Position numbers and translations under genes: made by a program. A DNA stretch of 64,000 nt from Geranomyces variabilis (lineage: Eukaryota; Chytridiomycota; Chytridiomycetes; Spizellomycetales; Powellomycetaceae), in contig JADGJP010000009.1 in NCBI GenBank assembly GCA_027603065.1, positions 613,031 to 677,030 on the forward strand, written 5' to 3'. Below are positions 33,910 through 45,111 of the stretch, one piece after another. Under the pieces are notes generated by a model, which was not told where the DNA came from, did not search any database, and worked only from the letters and a program-made list of their open reading frames with translations. Positions within the stretch are counted from its first letter, which is position 1. Each line of letters begins with the position of its first letter.

Positions 33910-34582
33910 ATGACCCAGTCTCCACATCCCACGCACCCAGGCCTACTGGACCTCCCTCGCGAGGTCCTCTGGAAAATCCGCCGGCCAGGGGTTCTCCGCT
34001 GACGCGCCTTACTCACATTTTTAGACAATAGGCCGCCTCCGCTGCACTTGCAGAGCCCTTCGCGCCGCCCTCCCGACTTCTGTGATTGTTAGCACTGCGA
34101 CCCGCTGCTTGAACTTTCTCCCTACTAACAATGAGCAAATGGAAAGGTTGGAGGCGGAAATCAGGAGGCGGTGTCGCTTGCGGACCGGGCTCAGCGCGCC
34201 AAAGGAGGACGAGCATTCGGATGAGGAGGAAGAGGACGAGGAAGAGCTGGACGACGAACAGCAGAATGAAAGGGAGGAGGATGATGAGAATACTGATGAT
34301 GATGAGGCTGTGCGCCGCCGCCCGCTGCACTACGCCTGTTGTCGTCACCCTGCAGAGCGTGCGTTTGGGTCACGCTCAATTGAGTTGGCACTGTATCTCT
34401 GGGACTACGCCAAGCTGACTTGCCAGACCACTGAGCCTGGAGTGACTCCAATGCTTGTTGAGACCAAGATTGGGAAAATTTTGCGGGAAGCCGCTGCAGC
34501 TGGGATGCTTACGCTGTGTCAGAAATGCGTGGAGTTTGTTTCTGTCATAGTCACCCCGGGCGTTAAGTGTGGAGGGGGATGA
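33910..34582 (+). CDS. F-box-like protein with an acidic middle region (model uncertain)
   Basis: Exon 33910-33990 reads MTQSPHPTHPGLLDLPREVLWKI, an F-box-like beginning. Exon 34025-34582 continues TIGRLRCTCRALRAALP, like the second half of an F-box, then a long Asp/Glu/Gln tract, RRRPLHYACC and KCVEFVSVIVTP. The intron would be only 34 nt. F-box proteins recruit substrates to SCF ubiquitin ligases. The last base of the stop overlaps the region of the next ATG (34579). The reading is plausible but the F-box is short, so confidence is low. Confidence 0.4.
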
Positions 34583-35316
34583 CTTTGACGAAGTCACCCC
34601 CTTCTAAGGTAACACAAGAAGTCCCTTGCCCCGCGCCTGCTCCAAGTTTTCCCCGCCGACATCTCGACATCTTGACAGCATGCAAGACAACAACACAGTC
34701 AATGAGCTTGCCGAGGAGCTCAGGTTTAGGTCAAAGATTGGACGACGTATTCACTAACCGTACCCTTGTGACAGAATCTCATGCGCTTGAGCCCGTGGCC
34801 GAGCCTGAACCAACCATTTTGGCGCCTCTGCCTCCTACTGTAGAACTCGACCATCTTGAAACGGGCAGACATGTTTTTGATGACGGTTGCGCAGCTGTAC
34901 TTGCGCCTACTCAGCAACGGGAGGGCACGCCTCCGCAATCATTTCTTGATCAACCTTGGTACCTTCCGTCGCCGCCCAGTAATGTTGAGCGACTTATGCC
35001 TGATGTGAATCTTCCTGCTCGTGGAGTGAAGAGTGTTATCCGCTTCAAATGGTGAGCCAACTTGTGGAGTTTCCTTATACATACATTGAATCTTATAAGA
35101 AACGCTTTTTATTGCAGTTACACGCTGCAGACATTCAATATGACTCCACTAAACCATCAAGAATTTCATCCCTTGCGAGCGTTCTTCAGTGTCCCGTACA
35201 AGCTGCGGCGGGGAAATAATCGTCCTCGCAATGAACAGACAATTGCAAAAGGACGAGAGCGCGTATGTGGCTTCTGTAATAGAATGCGGGCCGTTCTATT
35301 AACGCTGAGGTTGTAA
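34579..35316 (+). CDS. Small unrecognised protein, paralogue of the 33.3-33.7 kb locus
   Basis: Exons 34579-35051 and 35118-35316 (GTGAGC donor, TTGCAG acceptor) give about 223 residues. It is Pro and acidic rich at first, then QREGTPP, PWYLPSPP, ERLMPDV and PARGVKSVIRFKC, followed by an exon with CYTLQTFNMTPLNHQEFHPLR and basic KLRRGNNRPRNEQ. A short proline-directed motif (YLPSPP) conserved in both copies could be a docking or phosphorylation site, but this is speculative. The start could also be the ATG near 34702. Confidence 0.45.
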
Positions 35317-35552
35317 TATAGAAATTACGTTGGAGTTGAACCAAGTAACTCTACGAGAGATAAGAAAAGCCCCCGCTGTGCATACTAGATCTAGGACCGC
35401 CTAGATATATCCCTCGGCGCACGTGATTTACACGTCATATGGTGGGCGGGTGTAGTTAACGTGGCTGCTGCCAATTCTACTACAGACAACTTGACTCGGA
35501 TTTGACAATTCAACTCATTATTGATAATTCTTGATTGGCCGGCCTTTCACCA
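35317..35552. other. Possible solo-LTR-like sequence
   Basis: No gene. It contains the block ctaggaccgcctagatatat, shared in part with 30461-30492, directly upstream of a Ty3/gypsy scrap, so it may be an element end. Confidence 0.35.
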
Positions 35553-35770
35553 TATTTACTAACCATAAGAGCCTTGTGTATCTTCAAACTCAACCCATCT
35601 TCAGCAAACGCCAAGCCAGTTGAGTTGAGACTTTACAAAAATGCAATATGACTATTGCCTACCTTGCGGGGCAATGGAACATGGTCGCCAACGTCCTCTC
35701 ACAAAATCTGACCTACGCACCAAAGTGCATGGAGCGTAACCGGCATTCCGTTATTTTTGCCCTTGACCAG
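35553..35770 (+). mobile_element. Ty3/gypsy RNase H fragment
   Basis: Two frames read as a gypsy RNase H: FTNHKSLVYLQTQPIFSKRQA, then after a stop and frame change MTIAYLAGQWNMVANVLSQN and YAPKC. The usual motifs are a DHKSL-type strand and a late ADxLSR motif; here they read NHKSL and ANVLSQ. It is broken and short. Confidence 0.7.
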
Positions 35771-37735
35771 CAATTACCCTCACCAATCCCAATGAGGATA
35801 TTGTTGAGGATTAATGGGAGCGGGAGCCACGCCCTGCGTGGCGACTGCGCATAGGCTAGATTTTGGCGTACACTATTCAGCCATCTCCGGTCCTCCGCTG
35901 CGGCATCCATAGGCCGTAGCCCGAACCAACTCCTTTCAATAAGATAACACATCCCATATACACCGTACCCGGCGACAACGTCGCCGAAAGAGTACTTACT
36001 GAACAGCCAACACAAAGCGCCCTCTACCACCTACCGCATACTGTCTCCGGACACTTCCTCACAACAGGTTATGAGCCCTGGAGGTGGTGAACGGGCGTCC
36101 GCCCGCAAGCTGTCAGAATGGTTTCGCCGCAAAAACGGCAAACTTGTATCTAATCTTTGATCCGAAAGAGAAAGTATCCTCACGTCTACACGGACATCAT
36201 GATCGTGCCAGGTCACAAGTCTCAGCCTCTTTTAAACGCTGAATCCAAATTCTCTTACGAGCAGAAGGTTAAATCCCTGACCGTTCATTGTGTGACGAGG
36301 TTTGTTTAAACAGACGGTATCTTGCAGTCTTTCGTTTTATTCTGAATCATTTCCACTCGACATTGGTTCCTTCTGACCGAATTCACTCATATCAGCGCCT
36401 CGAAAGCTTGTTAAATTCGATAACAGCCGCCGCCTTTTTCGCTTTGTCTATCCGTCAGATGACTCACCTGGGCGCGAAAAGCACGTTGCCGCCGACACAC
36501 CGCATCGCCCACCCAGCTGCAACGTCGAACTCTTCAGAGTGTACCTTCGCCGGCAAGACACCGCAGATCCGCGTCGCCCCCTTTACCCAACTGCGATTCT
36601 TCCTCGTCACAATTTGTCTTGTTCCGCCGCTGTGCTTGTACATAGCGAATTCGAACTGCACCATGGGGCAGCTGTCGTACGCCTTGAACGAAGGAAGCCG
36701 TTCTTTGTCGATTGCGCCCGCTGCAGGCGCTGCACCTTGCTCGGACCGGGCACAGCCTGTTCAGTACACCTCGAGCCACGCGTGCACCATGGTAGAACTA
36801 GACTAGAGTAAGGAATGTGTGGCGGGTTGCGTCCGTTTGCAATTGGTCGCTAAAAACTGGTCTAGCACCCACTACCGACTCCAGACGTCAGCACCGATAG
36901 TCTTATCAACGCTTGTCATCGACCTTGGAGACGGGTTCGAGGTCTGGCCATCAGCGGGCAGCTATTACCAGATTTTGGCAGTCTACACCGGCCGACTTTC
37001 AACTTCGAGAGTGTTTTGCCCCACAAGCTCAACGCTAACGCCGACGTGGAGGTCAGCACTGAGGACGCCGACGTAATCATTCTTTTACCCAAAGATTTAC
37101 TCAAGTCGTTCAAGATTAATTGCGTATGTGAGCGCCCAGTCGGGACTTGTAAACGGGCCGAAACTAAGCTCAGCTTGCCCTAGCGCCGGGTAATACCGTA
37201 AACCGAGTGGTCAAACACACCTCCTCCTTAGCGATCTCCGGCTGCTACCCGAACAGCTCCTCCTCTGAACTCTGCTGACACGGGAATGGGGACCGTTACT
37301 GCCGCTGGCGCGCCTGCTTGGTAAACCGTTTGAAAAGTCGGAACCCACAGCCGCCGCGCAGTGCACTCTCTTCCTTTCAAATTTTGGGGGGGTCTCCGAC
37401 TTTTGTCCTCTGGCTGTAGGCCAATCCTTTTTAAGGCGCTTATGGGTGCCGTGGGGCGTTCTCGTCCTCGCACAACATCGGGGCGAACGCTTGCCAGCGA
37501 AAACTTGCATATCTTTCCATTAAATTCGCAACCATAGCCCTTTTATCACCCTCCCGGCCACCTGTTAGAAAAATATATTTAGTCCAGTTCTCCGGACGGG
37601 TTCGCCTTCGGCGCCTCATTCAAAACAAACGCCTAATGAAAAAATGTGCGCGCCGAAAGAATCTGAGTGTGTCCGGGGTGTCCGCTGAAGATAGATCCCT
37701 AAACGTATATATTCACACAATACAGGTCATATACT
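35771..37735. other. Gene-poor accessory region
   Basis: Roughly 2 kb with overlapping ORFs of 60-170 codons on both strands (for example 36288-36806 and the antisense 36464-36779), none with recognisable domains or clean starts. It probably holds degraded mobile DNA adjoining the gypsy scrap. Confidence 0.4.
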
Positions 37736-37739
37736 TTCT

Positions 37740-38706
37740 GCGGCTAGCGAGTGAGACGGCAAACATTCGCGAGTCAACAACCACGGTACCACCGAGATGT
37801 TGCTTCAGCTGTGGCCCGGAAGGCAAGGGCGAAAGAGAGACAGCATCCAACGTACCACGGAGGCGCTGCTCTGGGCAGATAGCAGCCGAAGTACCACCCA
37901 CCTGCTCCCGCGAAATAGGACGCGAGATAGCATCAAACGTACCACGTAGGCGCTGCTCTCGGTAGGCGAAAGCGAGGCAGTGGCCAACGTGCCGCGTAGC
38001 GCTGCTCCAAGGCGAAGTCGGCAAGGCGAGACAGCCACCAAAGTAGCACTAAGATGCTGCTCCATGTGTTGGCAAGACAGCAGCCAACGTACCACGTAGG
38101 CGCTGCTGAAGGCGAGACAGCAACCGAAGTACTATCAAGGGGCTGCTCGAACGAGCGCCGAATGTCGAAATCGAGACAAGAACCAAGGTACGACGCAGGT
38201 GCTGCTCGAAGCGTGTGCGGAGTGGAAGGCAAGACAGCAGCCCAAGTACCACCAAGGCGTGCACGCTTGCGGATTTCGAAAGGTGAGACAGCAACCGAGG
38301 TACCACCCAGGTGCTGCTCGAAGCGTGTGCGGAGTGGAAGGCAAGACGGCAGCCGAGGTACCATCAGGGCGTGCACGCTCGCGGATTTCGAAAGTGAGAC
38401 AGCAACCAAGGTACCACCCAGGTGCTGCTCGACGATGCCAGAAACACATGCCAGCTACCGAGATACCACCACGATAGCGAGTCAGCAGACAAAGTACCAC
38501 CCTGCTGCTCTTCTGGCGATACTCTGAGACGCGGGAAGACGGGAATGGTCGCTGAAGTCACCGGTACGACTGAAGCCGAAACCACCAGTCATAGAGACAA
38601 GGTCCCAAAGATTTTTAGCGTGAGCGATGCGGGCGATCAGAAGAATGGACAGGAGCCGACTACCGAGGTACCACCACGATAGCGAGTCAGCAGACAAAGT
38701 ACCACC
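37740..38706. repeat. Degenerate minisatellite of about fifteen units
   Basis: A motif of roughly 38-65 bp recurs, centred on gaggtaccaccnaggtgctgc and usually preceded by agacagcaacc. Copies are seen near 37786, 37851, 37889, 37938, 38089, 38140, 38188, 38247, 38310, 38368, 38421, 38462, 38501, 38678 and 38700. All reading frames through it are low complexity, for example RQQPRYHPGAAR on plus and WYLGCCL on minus. An almost exact ~45-bp copy pair (ctaccgag to aagtaccacc) lies at about 38456-38501 and 38661-38706, bracketing 160 bp of non-repeat DNA. Confidence 0.85.
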
Positions 38707-39314
38707 ATGGAGATGATGTCCCGCCGAGATCTTGTTTATAATCTCGCAGCAAGACTGCTGACATCGGATGGGATAGGCGCCAGCGTATTCTGCAACTTGA
38801 GCTCAAACGCGTAAGTAGCTGAAGTGCATGTTTGAAGTGATATTGCGATGAAAGGGATGGAGCAACTCATCAGGCACTGGCGACCTTCCAGCTCGCCAAC
38901 CAGGGAATCAATTCCGCGTATCGGCTGTCGTTGTCCAGTGTCCAGGATGTTGGATGGGATGGGCGGACGGATGGATGGACGAGATCCGGAATCATTGCGG
39001 GCACGCGCACAACGATGCCCATCATACTCCTTTTTTTCCTTCACATCTGTGCATCCTATCTTTCCGGTACTTTCTCTTCACTTAACAACGACACGAAGCT
39101 CTCTTGTTGCGACGACCCTGAGTGCGGGTTCTTCCTTGGCCTGCCTCAAACGTTTGTGCACGTCTCCGAGGACCAGTTCGTCGTGAAGTTGCCTGCCCTT
39201 GCCGGGATGGCCCATGTCATCAAGAAGAACGGCTTCTCCTATACCCACGTACATTTCAATGACAAAGCCAGCGCGGCTCGCTTTGCCCAGACGTATCTGA
39301 CTGGGCACCAATAG
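38707..39314 (+). CDS. Unrecognised small protein (spliced, model incomplete)
   Basis: Exon 1 (38707-38810) starts in a strong context (accaccATGG) and reads MEMMSRRDLVYNLAARLL to NLSSNA before a GTAAGT donor. The downstream exon choice is unclear. One frame from a CAG near 38875 continues in low-complexity sequence; another open frame ends at 39314 with CCDDPECGFFLGLPQTFV, EDQFVVKLPALAGMAHVIKKNGFSYTHVHFNDKA and YLTGHQ. Hydrophobic MPIILLFFLHICASYLSG just upstream may be intron or a signal-like segment. No family is recognised. The start codon lies at the edge of the minisatellite. Confidence 0.4.
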
Positions 39315-39399
39315 CTGACCCTTCTTGACGGAAGCCCGGTAAACGTAAAGGCCGGGCTGGACCGCAACCGACAGCCTGTTAAATACACGGTACTTGATA

Positions 39400-39955
39400 T
39401 TGCTTTATGTTGTCCGCGTTCCCGTCGTTTCTGGCCCTTATTGCTTTTGTTGAAGGACCCAAACCCGAACCCGGCGCATGCTCCGGCGCAAGACCCTCGT
39501 CTCCCCGCCCCTCCGGCTCGGCAACCTGTGGTCAACCCCCCACAGTCGCCGCAGCAGCGCGGCGTGCCCCCTCGAGGGGAGTGTACCCTGGTGTCCAGCC
39601 ACCATGCGCGCGTGATTAAGAAAGAGTAAGATTGATGTGTTTTCCGTTTTTCCGTCTTGACATTTCCATACTGACTTTAAGTCTAGTGGACAGTTCGTCC
39701 TCCGCGTCCAGGTTCCAACGCTCAAGCTGGCAACTGTCCTTGCCAAGGGACCCGCGACGGACATTGAGATCCGGGCTGAACTACAGGAGGACGAGGAGGC
39801 CGTCCTTGCCTCCAATGAGGCCCGACTCGCTGGACCTTCGGGTCACCTTCCCCGCGCCTGTCGAGGACGACATCGACATGGCCTTCAAGGGATGCCTGCT
39901 GACCGTGTCGTTTGCGAAGCAGGTCCAGCGGAAGCGAATGCGTATCACGCTCAAG
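39400..39955 (+). CDS. Hsp20/alpha-crystallin-like protein, frame-disrupted
   Basis: A Pro-rich stretch (PNPNPAHAPAQDPRLPAPP) ends HHARVIKK, then a GTAAGA donor near 39627 and an acceptor near 39686 give KKDGQFVLRVQVPTLKLATVL and DIEIRAELQEDEEAV, like the first half of an alpha-crystallin domain. The second half, LDLRVTFPAPVEDDIDMAFKGCLLTVSFAKQ, follows in a different frame, so a one- or two-base shift lies near 39800-39830. A GTGGGT donor at about 39956 may lead to another exon. Small heat-shock proteins are ATP-independent chaperones. The start was not resolved. It could be a pseudogene or a sequence error. Confidence 0.4.
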
Positions 39956-40789
39956 GTGGGTCAAAACAAAAAAAGAAAACGCGCGATACGCATTCTCTTT
40001 CGCTGGGCCTGCTTCGGGAATCGGGGGTTGAGGGATATACTTACTGCCGTTTTTCTCAATTACCGGTAAGCAGCAGTAGTTCGTGCTAGCCCGCCCTTCT
40101 TTTCTTTTTTGCATTTTTTTTTTTTGTTTCACAAACATGCGGCCCCTACATATCATCTTCTTTATACGCCGATCAATTTCGAACTCTTGCGCACATCTGA
40201 TACAATTAGGCGCACGCCCATCCAATCCACAGTCTCCGCCAAAGTGGGGCGATGTTCCGCACACTCTGGCCCGCTCAGCGCTGTCCAAGGCACTCGACGG
40301 AAGGCGAGTGGAAGGCAAGCGGCAGACGGGTGACGGGTAGGCTCCGAAAGCTGCAGCGGGAGCTCTGTTAACAGCTACATAGCACGCTTGAGGGAGATAC
40401 TTGGGGGCTAGGCCGACCCGGGGGGGGGGGGATAGTAGTCACTTAAAATAGGTAAAGCTTGAAACAAGAATGAGTCACCTATGACTAAGCTGCAGACACC
40501 GGGTTTCTGCTTTCGCTCGAAAGTGGGGAACACGGTCGTACCCGAAGTGGAAAAAATAGAAGCGCCACTAATCGTGACCATCCCAGAGTCTTCGACCTGG
40601 ACTGGGCCTGGACTCCGGGACTGTTGGTTGCCAGTGCAGTGGAATTGGGCGTGACGTCGCTTGGGCTGTCAGATTCGGGAGACTCCTCTGTCTCCCGCAA
40701 ATCTAGGAAACTCGCATAAAGACCGGCTGTATGTGTGCGGAGTTCTCTTCATATCAAGACCTTTTAAAATCTCCAGCGGACGATCAACA
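39956..40789. other. Region without a supported gene
   Basis: It has a T-rich tract near 40113-40127 and a run of G at about 40420-40430. No supported gene or domain. The 3' part is the promoter of the receptor gene. Confidence 0.45.
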
Positions 40790-43700
40790 ATGCGAAATCT
40801 CTTTCTTGTTGTCCTCCTCATCAGCCATGCGATTAACGCTTCAGCCGACACTCCGTTCCAGCAAGATCCCGTCACCGCTCGCACTTTCAAAGATGTCCCA
40901 GATCTGAGGATCTCAGTGGTCGGGCACGGAAACGCGGGCACCAACCCTGCAGGTAGAGAGTCATCCGCATAGTCGCGCAAAAAAAGCCGGTCCTCACGTA
41001 CAGCACTCACTCTAATTCCTTCCAGCATTCTGGCCGACGTTGTGGCGTGGTATTGGGTGAGTGTGGCTGATTGATTGTATATTGTTTTGCGTGATATATC
41101 GAGCGAAATTTAACATTCAAATCTTGCTCGCAGGGCCGCCGCGAGGTGCGTAAATGCCCTGACGCCGGTATGATGCTGCCATCGCCTGTGGTAACAACTA
41201 ATTGCAATTCGCTACTTTCGCCCCCATATCAGTCTTCTCGGCGTGACCATCTGGGCACCTCTATACCAAAGTGCTTCGCCCAGTGGAACGGGTTATAATA
41301 TACAGCTGTGAGCTCTTCCATCGCCTGCTTGTGAGCCCACCAGAGCGGAGTGTGTGACTTCTTGAACATCTTGCAGATGGGCCGACACCGTTGCCAACCA
41401 CAGTGACGCTCTCGTCACAACATTTAACGATGTTGTCTCGCAGAAATCTCCTTTGCTTCAAGATCTTGCGGCTGCGCCAAACATGCCCTTGATGGTGTAC
41501 AATTCTGGGCTCAACTACAGTTCAGTCTTGAAGCCAGTCACATATGTAGGGTGGGCTGACTGGCAGGCAGGCTTTCTTGTGGGACAAGAACTTGCCAACC
41601 GCGGGGTTCAGCGTATCGTTTGCGTCTTCCGAGTGCTTGGCCGCGCCGACTTTCAAGATCGCTGTGCCGGCGCTGTCACAGCAATGAATTTGAAGTACGG
41701 TCGAAACGACATCTGGACCAACGAGACGACAAACCCGCTAAATTATGTGATGGGAACGACGGACAACATTCCGCTTGAAAATCTTGTGGCGGGCTTCCAA
41801 ACTTATCTTGCGGCAAACGTCCAAATTGATGGTGTGCTTGCGACTCAACAGCAGGTGGTCGACGCCTGCTACGGTGCTTCGCAGAATATCGCCACCAACG
41901 ACCCATCCAGGTCCCCTGTCGCAATTGGCGTTGTGGATTACAGCTCTAGTGTGATAGGAAAGGTCGCTGTGGCAGCCCACCAGCAAACTTGGTTGCAAGG
42001 TGAGCATTTGAGAACCCAAAGATCAGAAGCTGCCGTAAGATTTTACGAAATGCTGTCCTTTCGCTCTAGGTTTCGTCCCATCCATTTACATGTATCTCAA
42101 GCTACTTGTCAACGAAACCGTAACTAACCCGATTGTCGCTACTGGACCGCTGCTCATTACCAGCTCGACGACGGCTGCAGGCAACGCCGCGGTGGCCCTT
42201 GAAGCACAGAGTTCCGTGAGCTCCGCACCCGGCTCCATTGCCTATCTGAGTCACTTTCTTGGTCTCGCAATTTCGGACCAGCTGTACAGAGGTGTCTCTC
42301 AAGCGGCTGCAAAATGGGGGTTTTCGCTGCCATCGGCTTGGGTTCAGAAATCCACAGCATATACACTGCCGATTTTTCAGGGACTTGTGGACACGATCCT
42401 TTTTGGGTGTCCAGCATCTTGCCCGGTGGGAATTGTAACCACGGATCCGGGAGACGACTATCTCAACTACCTATCTACGCGAGCCGCGGCGTACAACGTA
42501 CGCGTTACGGTCATTGGCACCCGGAGCGCTTCTTACTCTCCAAGCCGTGCCGGCACACTCTACGTCGGAAGCAGTGACTATGATATCGGCGTTTCGGCGG
42601 CAAATGCCATGCTGGCCAAGGGGGTCAGAAAGCCCATGTGCTTTACCATCGACCAGCTGACTACGGCAACCACTATCTCCAGATGCCAGGGACTGGTGGA
42701 CACTTTTACTGCGGCTGGAGTCGCCGGCGTCAGTTTATCGACTTCTGCCGCCTGGGTCGATGCTTACAACACACCGACTGCCAAGCTGATCATAAAGCCT
42801 TTTTTGGCTTCGTCCCCGCCGGATGGGTTCCTGTGCACCAACGAAGTGATCTGTGAGGCTCTCGTGCTTAGCCTGAGTGACGCAAAATTGACACCTAAAG
42901 CCGTAATCAGTGTGGGAATGTCGCCTGCGAATGCTGTCGCCATGGGCCAGGGACTGCTCACCCATTACGTTGATGTTGCTCCCTACGCATCAGTATGTGC
43001 GGCATGCGGAAAACCTTTTCAAAGTTTGCGTCGCTAAGCGCGCTCACCTGCTGCACTTTAGGGCTTTCTGGCAGTCACAAACCTGGGCATGGCCGTGAGC
43101 CTGAAAGCTCAACTGCTCGGCAACAGTCTTACCGTCGGAGGCGAAATGAGAGACTGGTAAGGAAAAACGGAGGCAAAGCTCTTTCGCGAAGAAGCTGACG
43201 CGTTTGATGCATTGCAGGGTGTGTCCCCCGGGTTATCAGATCAACTCGGCCTCGAGCGCAACCTTGTACAAGACTCTCGCAAGTGGCGCGACGGGCTACG
43301 GCTCCATTTGTCTTCCGTGTGCACCAGGCACGTACACTGAGAGTGCCAACCAGCTGCAGTGCGCCACCTGCCCATTCGGGACGTTTTCCACTCAGATTGC
43401 GACAAAGCAATGCGCAACGTGCTCGCACACTAACGGAGCAGATCAAGATGTTTGCCAGGTGTACTTTTTGTCCCTGGAAGTGCTCCCAAGTGAAGGAATC
43501 AAAGGGGCCCTTTTTGCTCTCGCGGCTGTCGGAATCCTGGTTCAGGGCGGCATTGGAGCCGGGCTCCTGTTTTTGAGGCGATTCGCAGTTATCCGAGGCG
43601 CCGCGCCGGTGATGTCCATCTTTATTACCCTCGGGGGCCTTGTGGCCGCGCTCTCTGTCATTGTACTCCAGTCAGGGCTTTCCAAGGCGGTTTGCGTTAC

Positions 43701-45111
43701 TCACTATTGGCTGCTCGCGACGGGGTTTTCACTGATTGTCACGTAGGTTTCGCGAGCCGTTTCCGTTTCTGTTTTCTCTGGCAATATGCTGATTTAGTAC
43801 CCGCGCTTCCCTTGCAGCCCTGTGATCGTCAAGAACTACCGCATGTACACTATATTCTTCAATCCAAAGTTACGTGGCAATATTCTCGGAATATCGACAA
43901 TGTTGTCGTGGCTTGCGGTGGTCACTGGAGGGGAATGGGTAGGAACATTCCCGCCGTTATGCGATACATTATCTTGAAAGTGACTGGGCCCTATTTCCAG
44001 TTCCTGCTAGCTCTATGGACAGGACTAGATGCGCCGACAAAACAGAAGTTTTCAGACTCGACCGGCACCTACTCGCTTTGCTCGTCCAAAAGCTCGTCAA
44101 TGCAAACGGGATTTTCCGCCGCACTTCTGCTATACAATGCCATTCTCTTGATTTCCGCACTCCTCGTTGCGAATTTGACCAAGGCGATCAAGGATAAGAG
44201 TTTCTCCGAGTCACTCTATGTCGCCTTGTAAGTTCGAATGGCCTTTGCGCACGGGCGCGCAGCGCTTTGAATTTTTGCTGACTGTACTGCCATGTGAAAG
44301 CTCCATGGCCGGAATCGCCATTTGCGCAATTATTGCTGTTGCTGCCGGTTTTATGCCAAACATCGATCTTCCGGTTCGTTGGGTTATTGTGAACCTCGCG
44401 ATCATTTTGGGGTCCGTTATTGTGCCTGCCATCTTGTTTGGGAGCCGCATCTCGCTCGCCTTCCGAGAGAAAGTTACTGAAGATCAAGCCACGACTGGGG
44501 ACGGGGAGGTCGTCAAAAAGCCACTGTTTTCCTCGAAGGCAAGAACTGCTACCGGATGATCTAAGGCCATCGGTCGCTAACATGCTTGTTTGGTCTCGAC
44601 AGGGCAAGGGAGCGTCTGCGCATATTGGAGTCGATGCTGCCATCCTGGAAGGCTCTGTGGTTACGAGATGGGTGGGAGTGACAGCGTCGCTGCTGCTTCC
44701 AAGCCCCTTTCCGTCATGCGTGGTCCTTCACATTTCGCGAGACGCGGTCGGTGGACTCAAGTCAGCGCTAAGAAACGTTTGACGCGAACTAATATGACAA
44801 AATGCCTACAGGAGCATCAGGAAAAGGGGGATTTTTATATCATATCCGCGATCAAAGAGAACTGCTATCAGATCGACACCAAGACCGAGTCTGAGTATCT
44901 GGTCCTTGTTAGTGGAAAGGCGTCAAAGACCCGGTTGATATTGCAATTTTCTGACCAGGCTCAAATAATTGCATGGAAGGATCTGATTATGCGCGCCATT
45001 GGGAAATCAGGAACCGGCGCCACTTCACATTCATCCGCTGAAGGGTCAAACACGAATGCAGTTGCGGCTATCAAGAAGAGTGCGTTGGAAACCGAGGAAG
45101 AGGAAGTGTAG
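40790..45111 (+). CDS. Class C-like GPCR with two tandem periplasmic-binding domains
   Basis: Exons: 40790-40952, 41026-41056, 41134-41145, 41233-41307, 41377-41999, 42070-42992, 43062-43156, 43218-43742, 43818-43938, 44001-44227, 44301-about 44540, then a tail exon ending 45111. Signal peptide MRNLFLVVLLISHAINASA. First PBP-1 domain (LRISVVGHG, GVTIWAPLY, YVGWADWQAGFLVGQEL, DGVLATQQQVVDACY, GVVDYSSS); second PBP-1 domain (SHFLGLAISDQLYRGV, VGIVTTDPGDDYL, VGSSDYDIGVSAANAML, DGFLCTNEVICEA). A Cys-rich stalk follows (CPPGYQ, CLPCAPGTY, CATCPFGTF, CATCS), then seven membrane segments including HYWLLATGFSLIVT and KNYRMYTIFFNPK, hallmarks of class C receptors. The tail (ARRGRWTQVS, GDFYIISAIKENCYQI, LILQFSDQAQIIAWKDLI) looks PH-like. 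It is probably a surface receptor for small solutes such as sugars. The final splice (about 44540-44610) is unresolved. Confidence 0.8.

Noticed and set aside
36288-36806. 172-codon plus-strand ORF with one hydrophobic stretch
   Set aside because: Starts in poor context, overlaps equally long ORFs on the other strand and has no domain.
38054-38527. 157-codon ORF through the minisatellite as a repeat protein
   Set aside because: Several frames on both strands are equally open and the repeat length does not keep frame, so coding use is not supported.
37740-38706. CRISPR array
   Set aside because: Units are degenerate, spacing is irregular, there are no unique spacers of constant length and the organism is a eukaryote.
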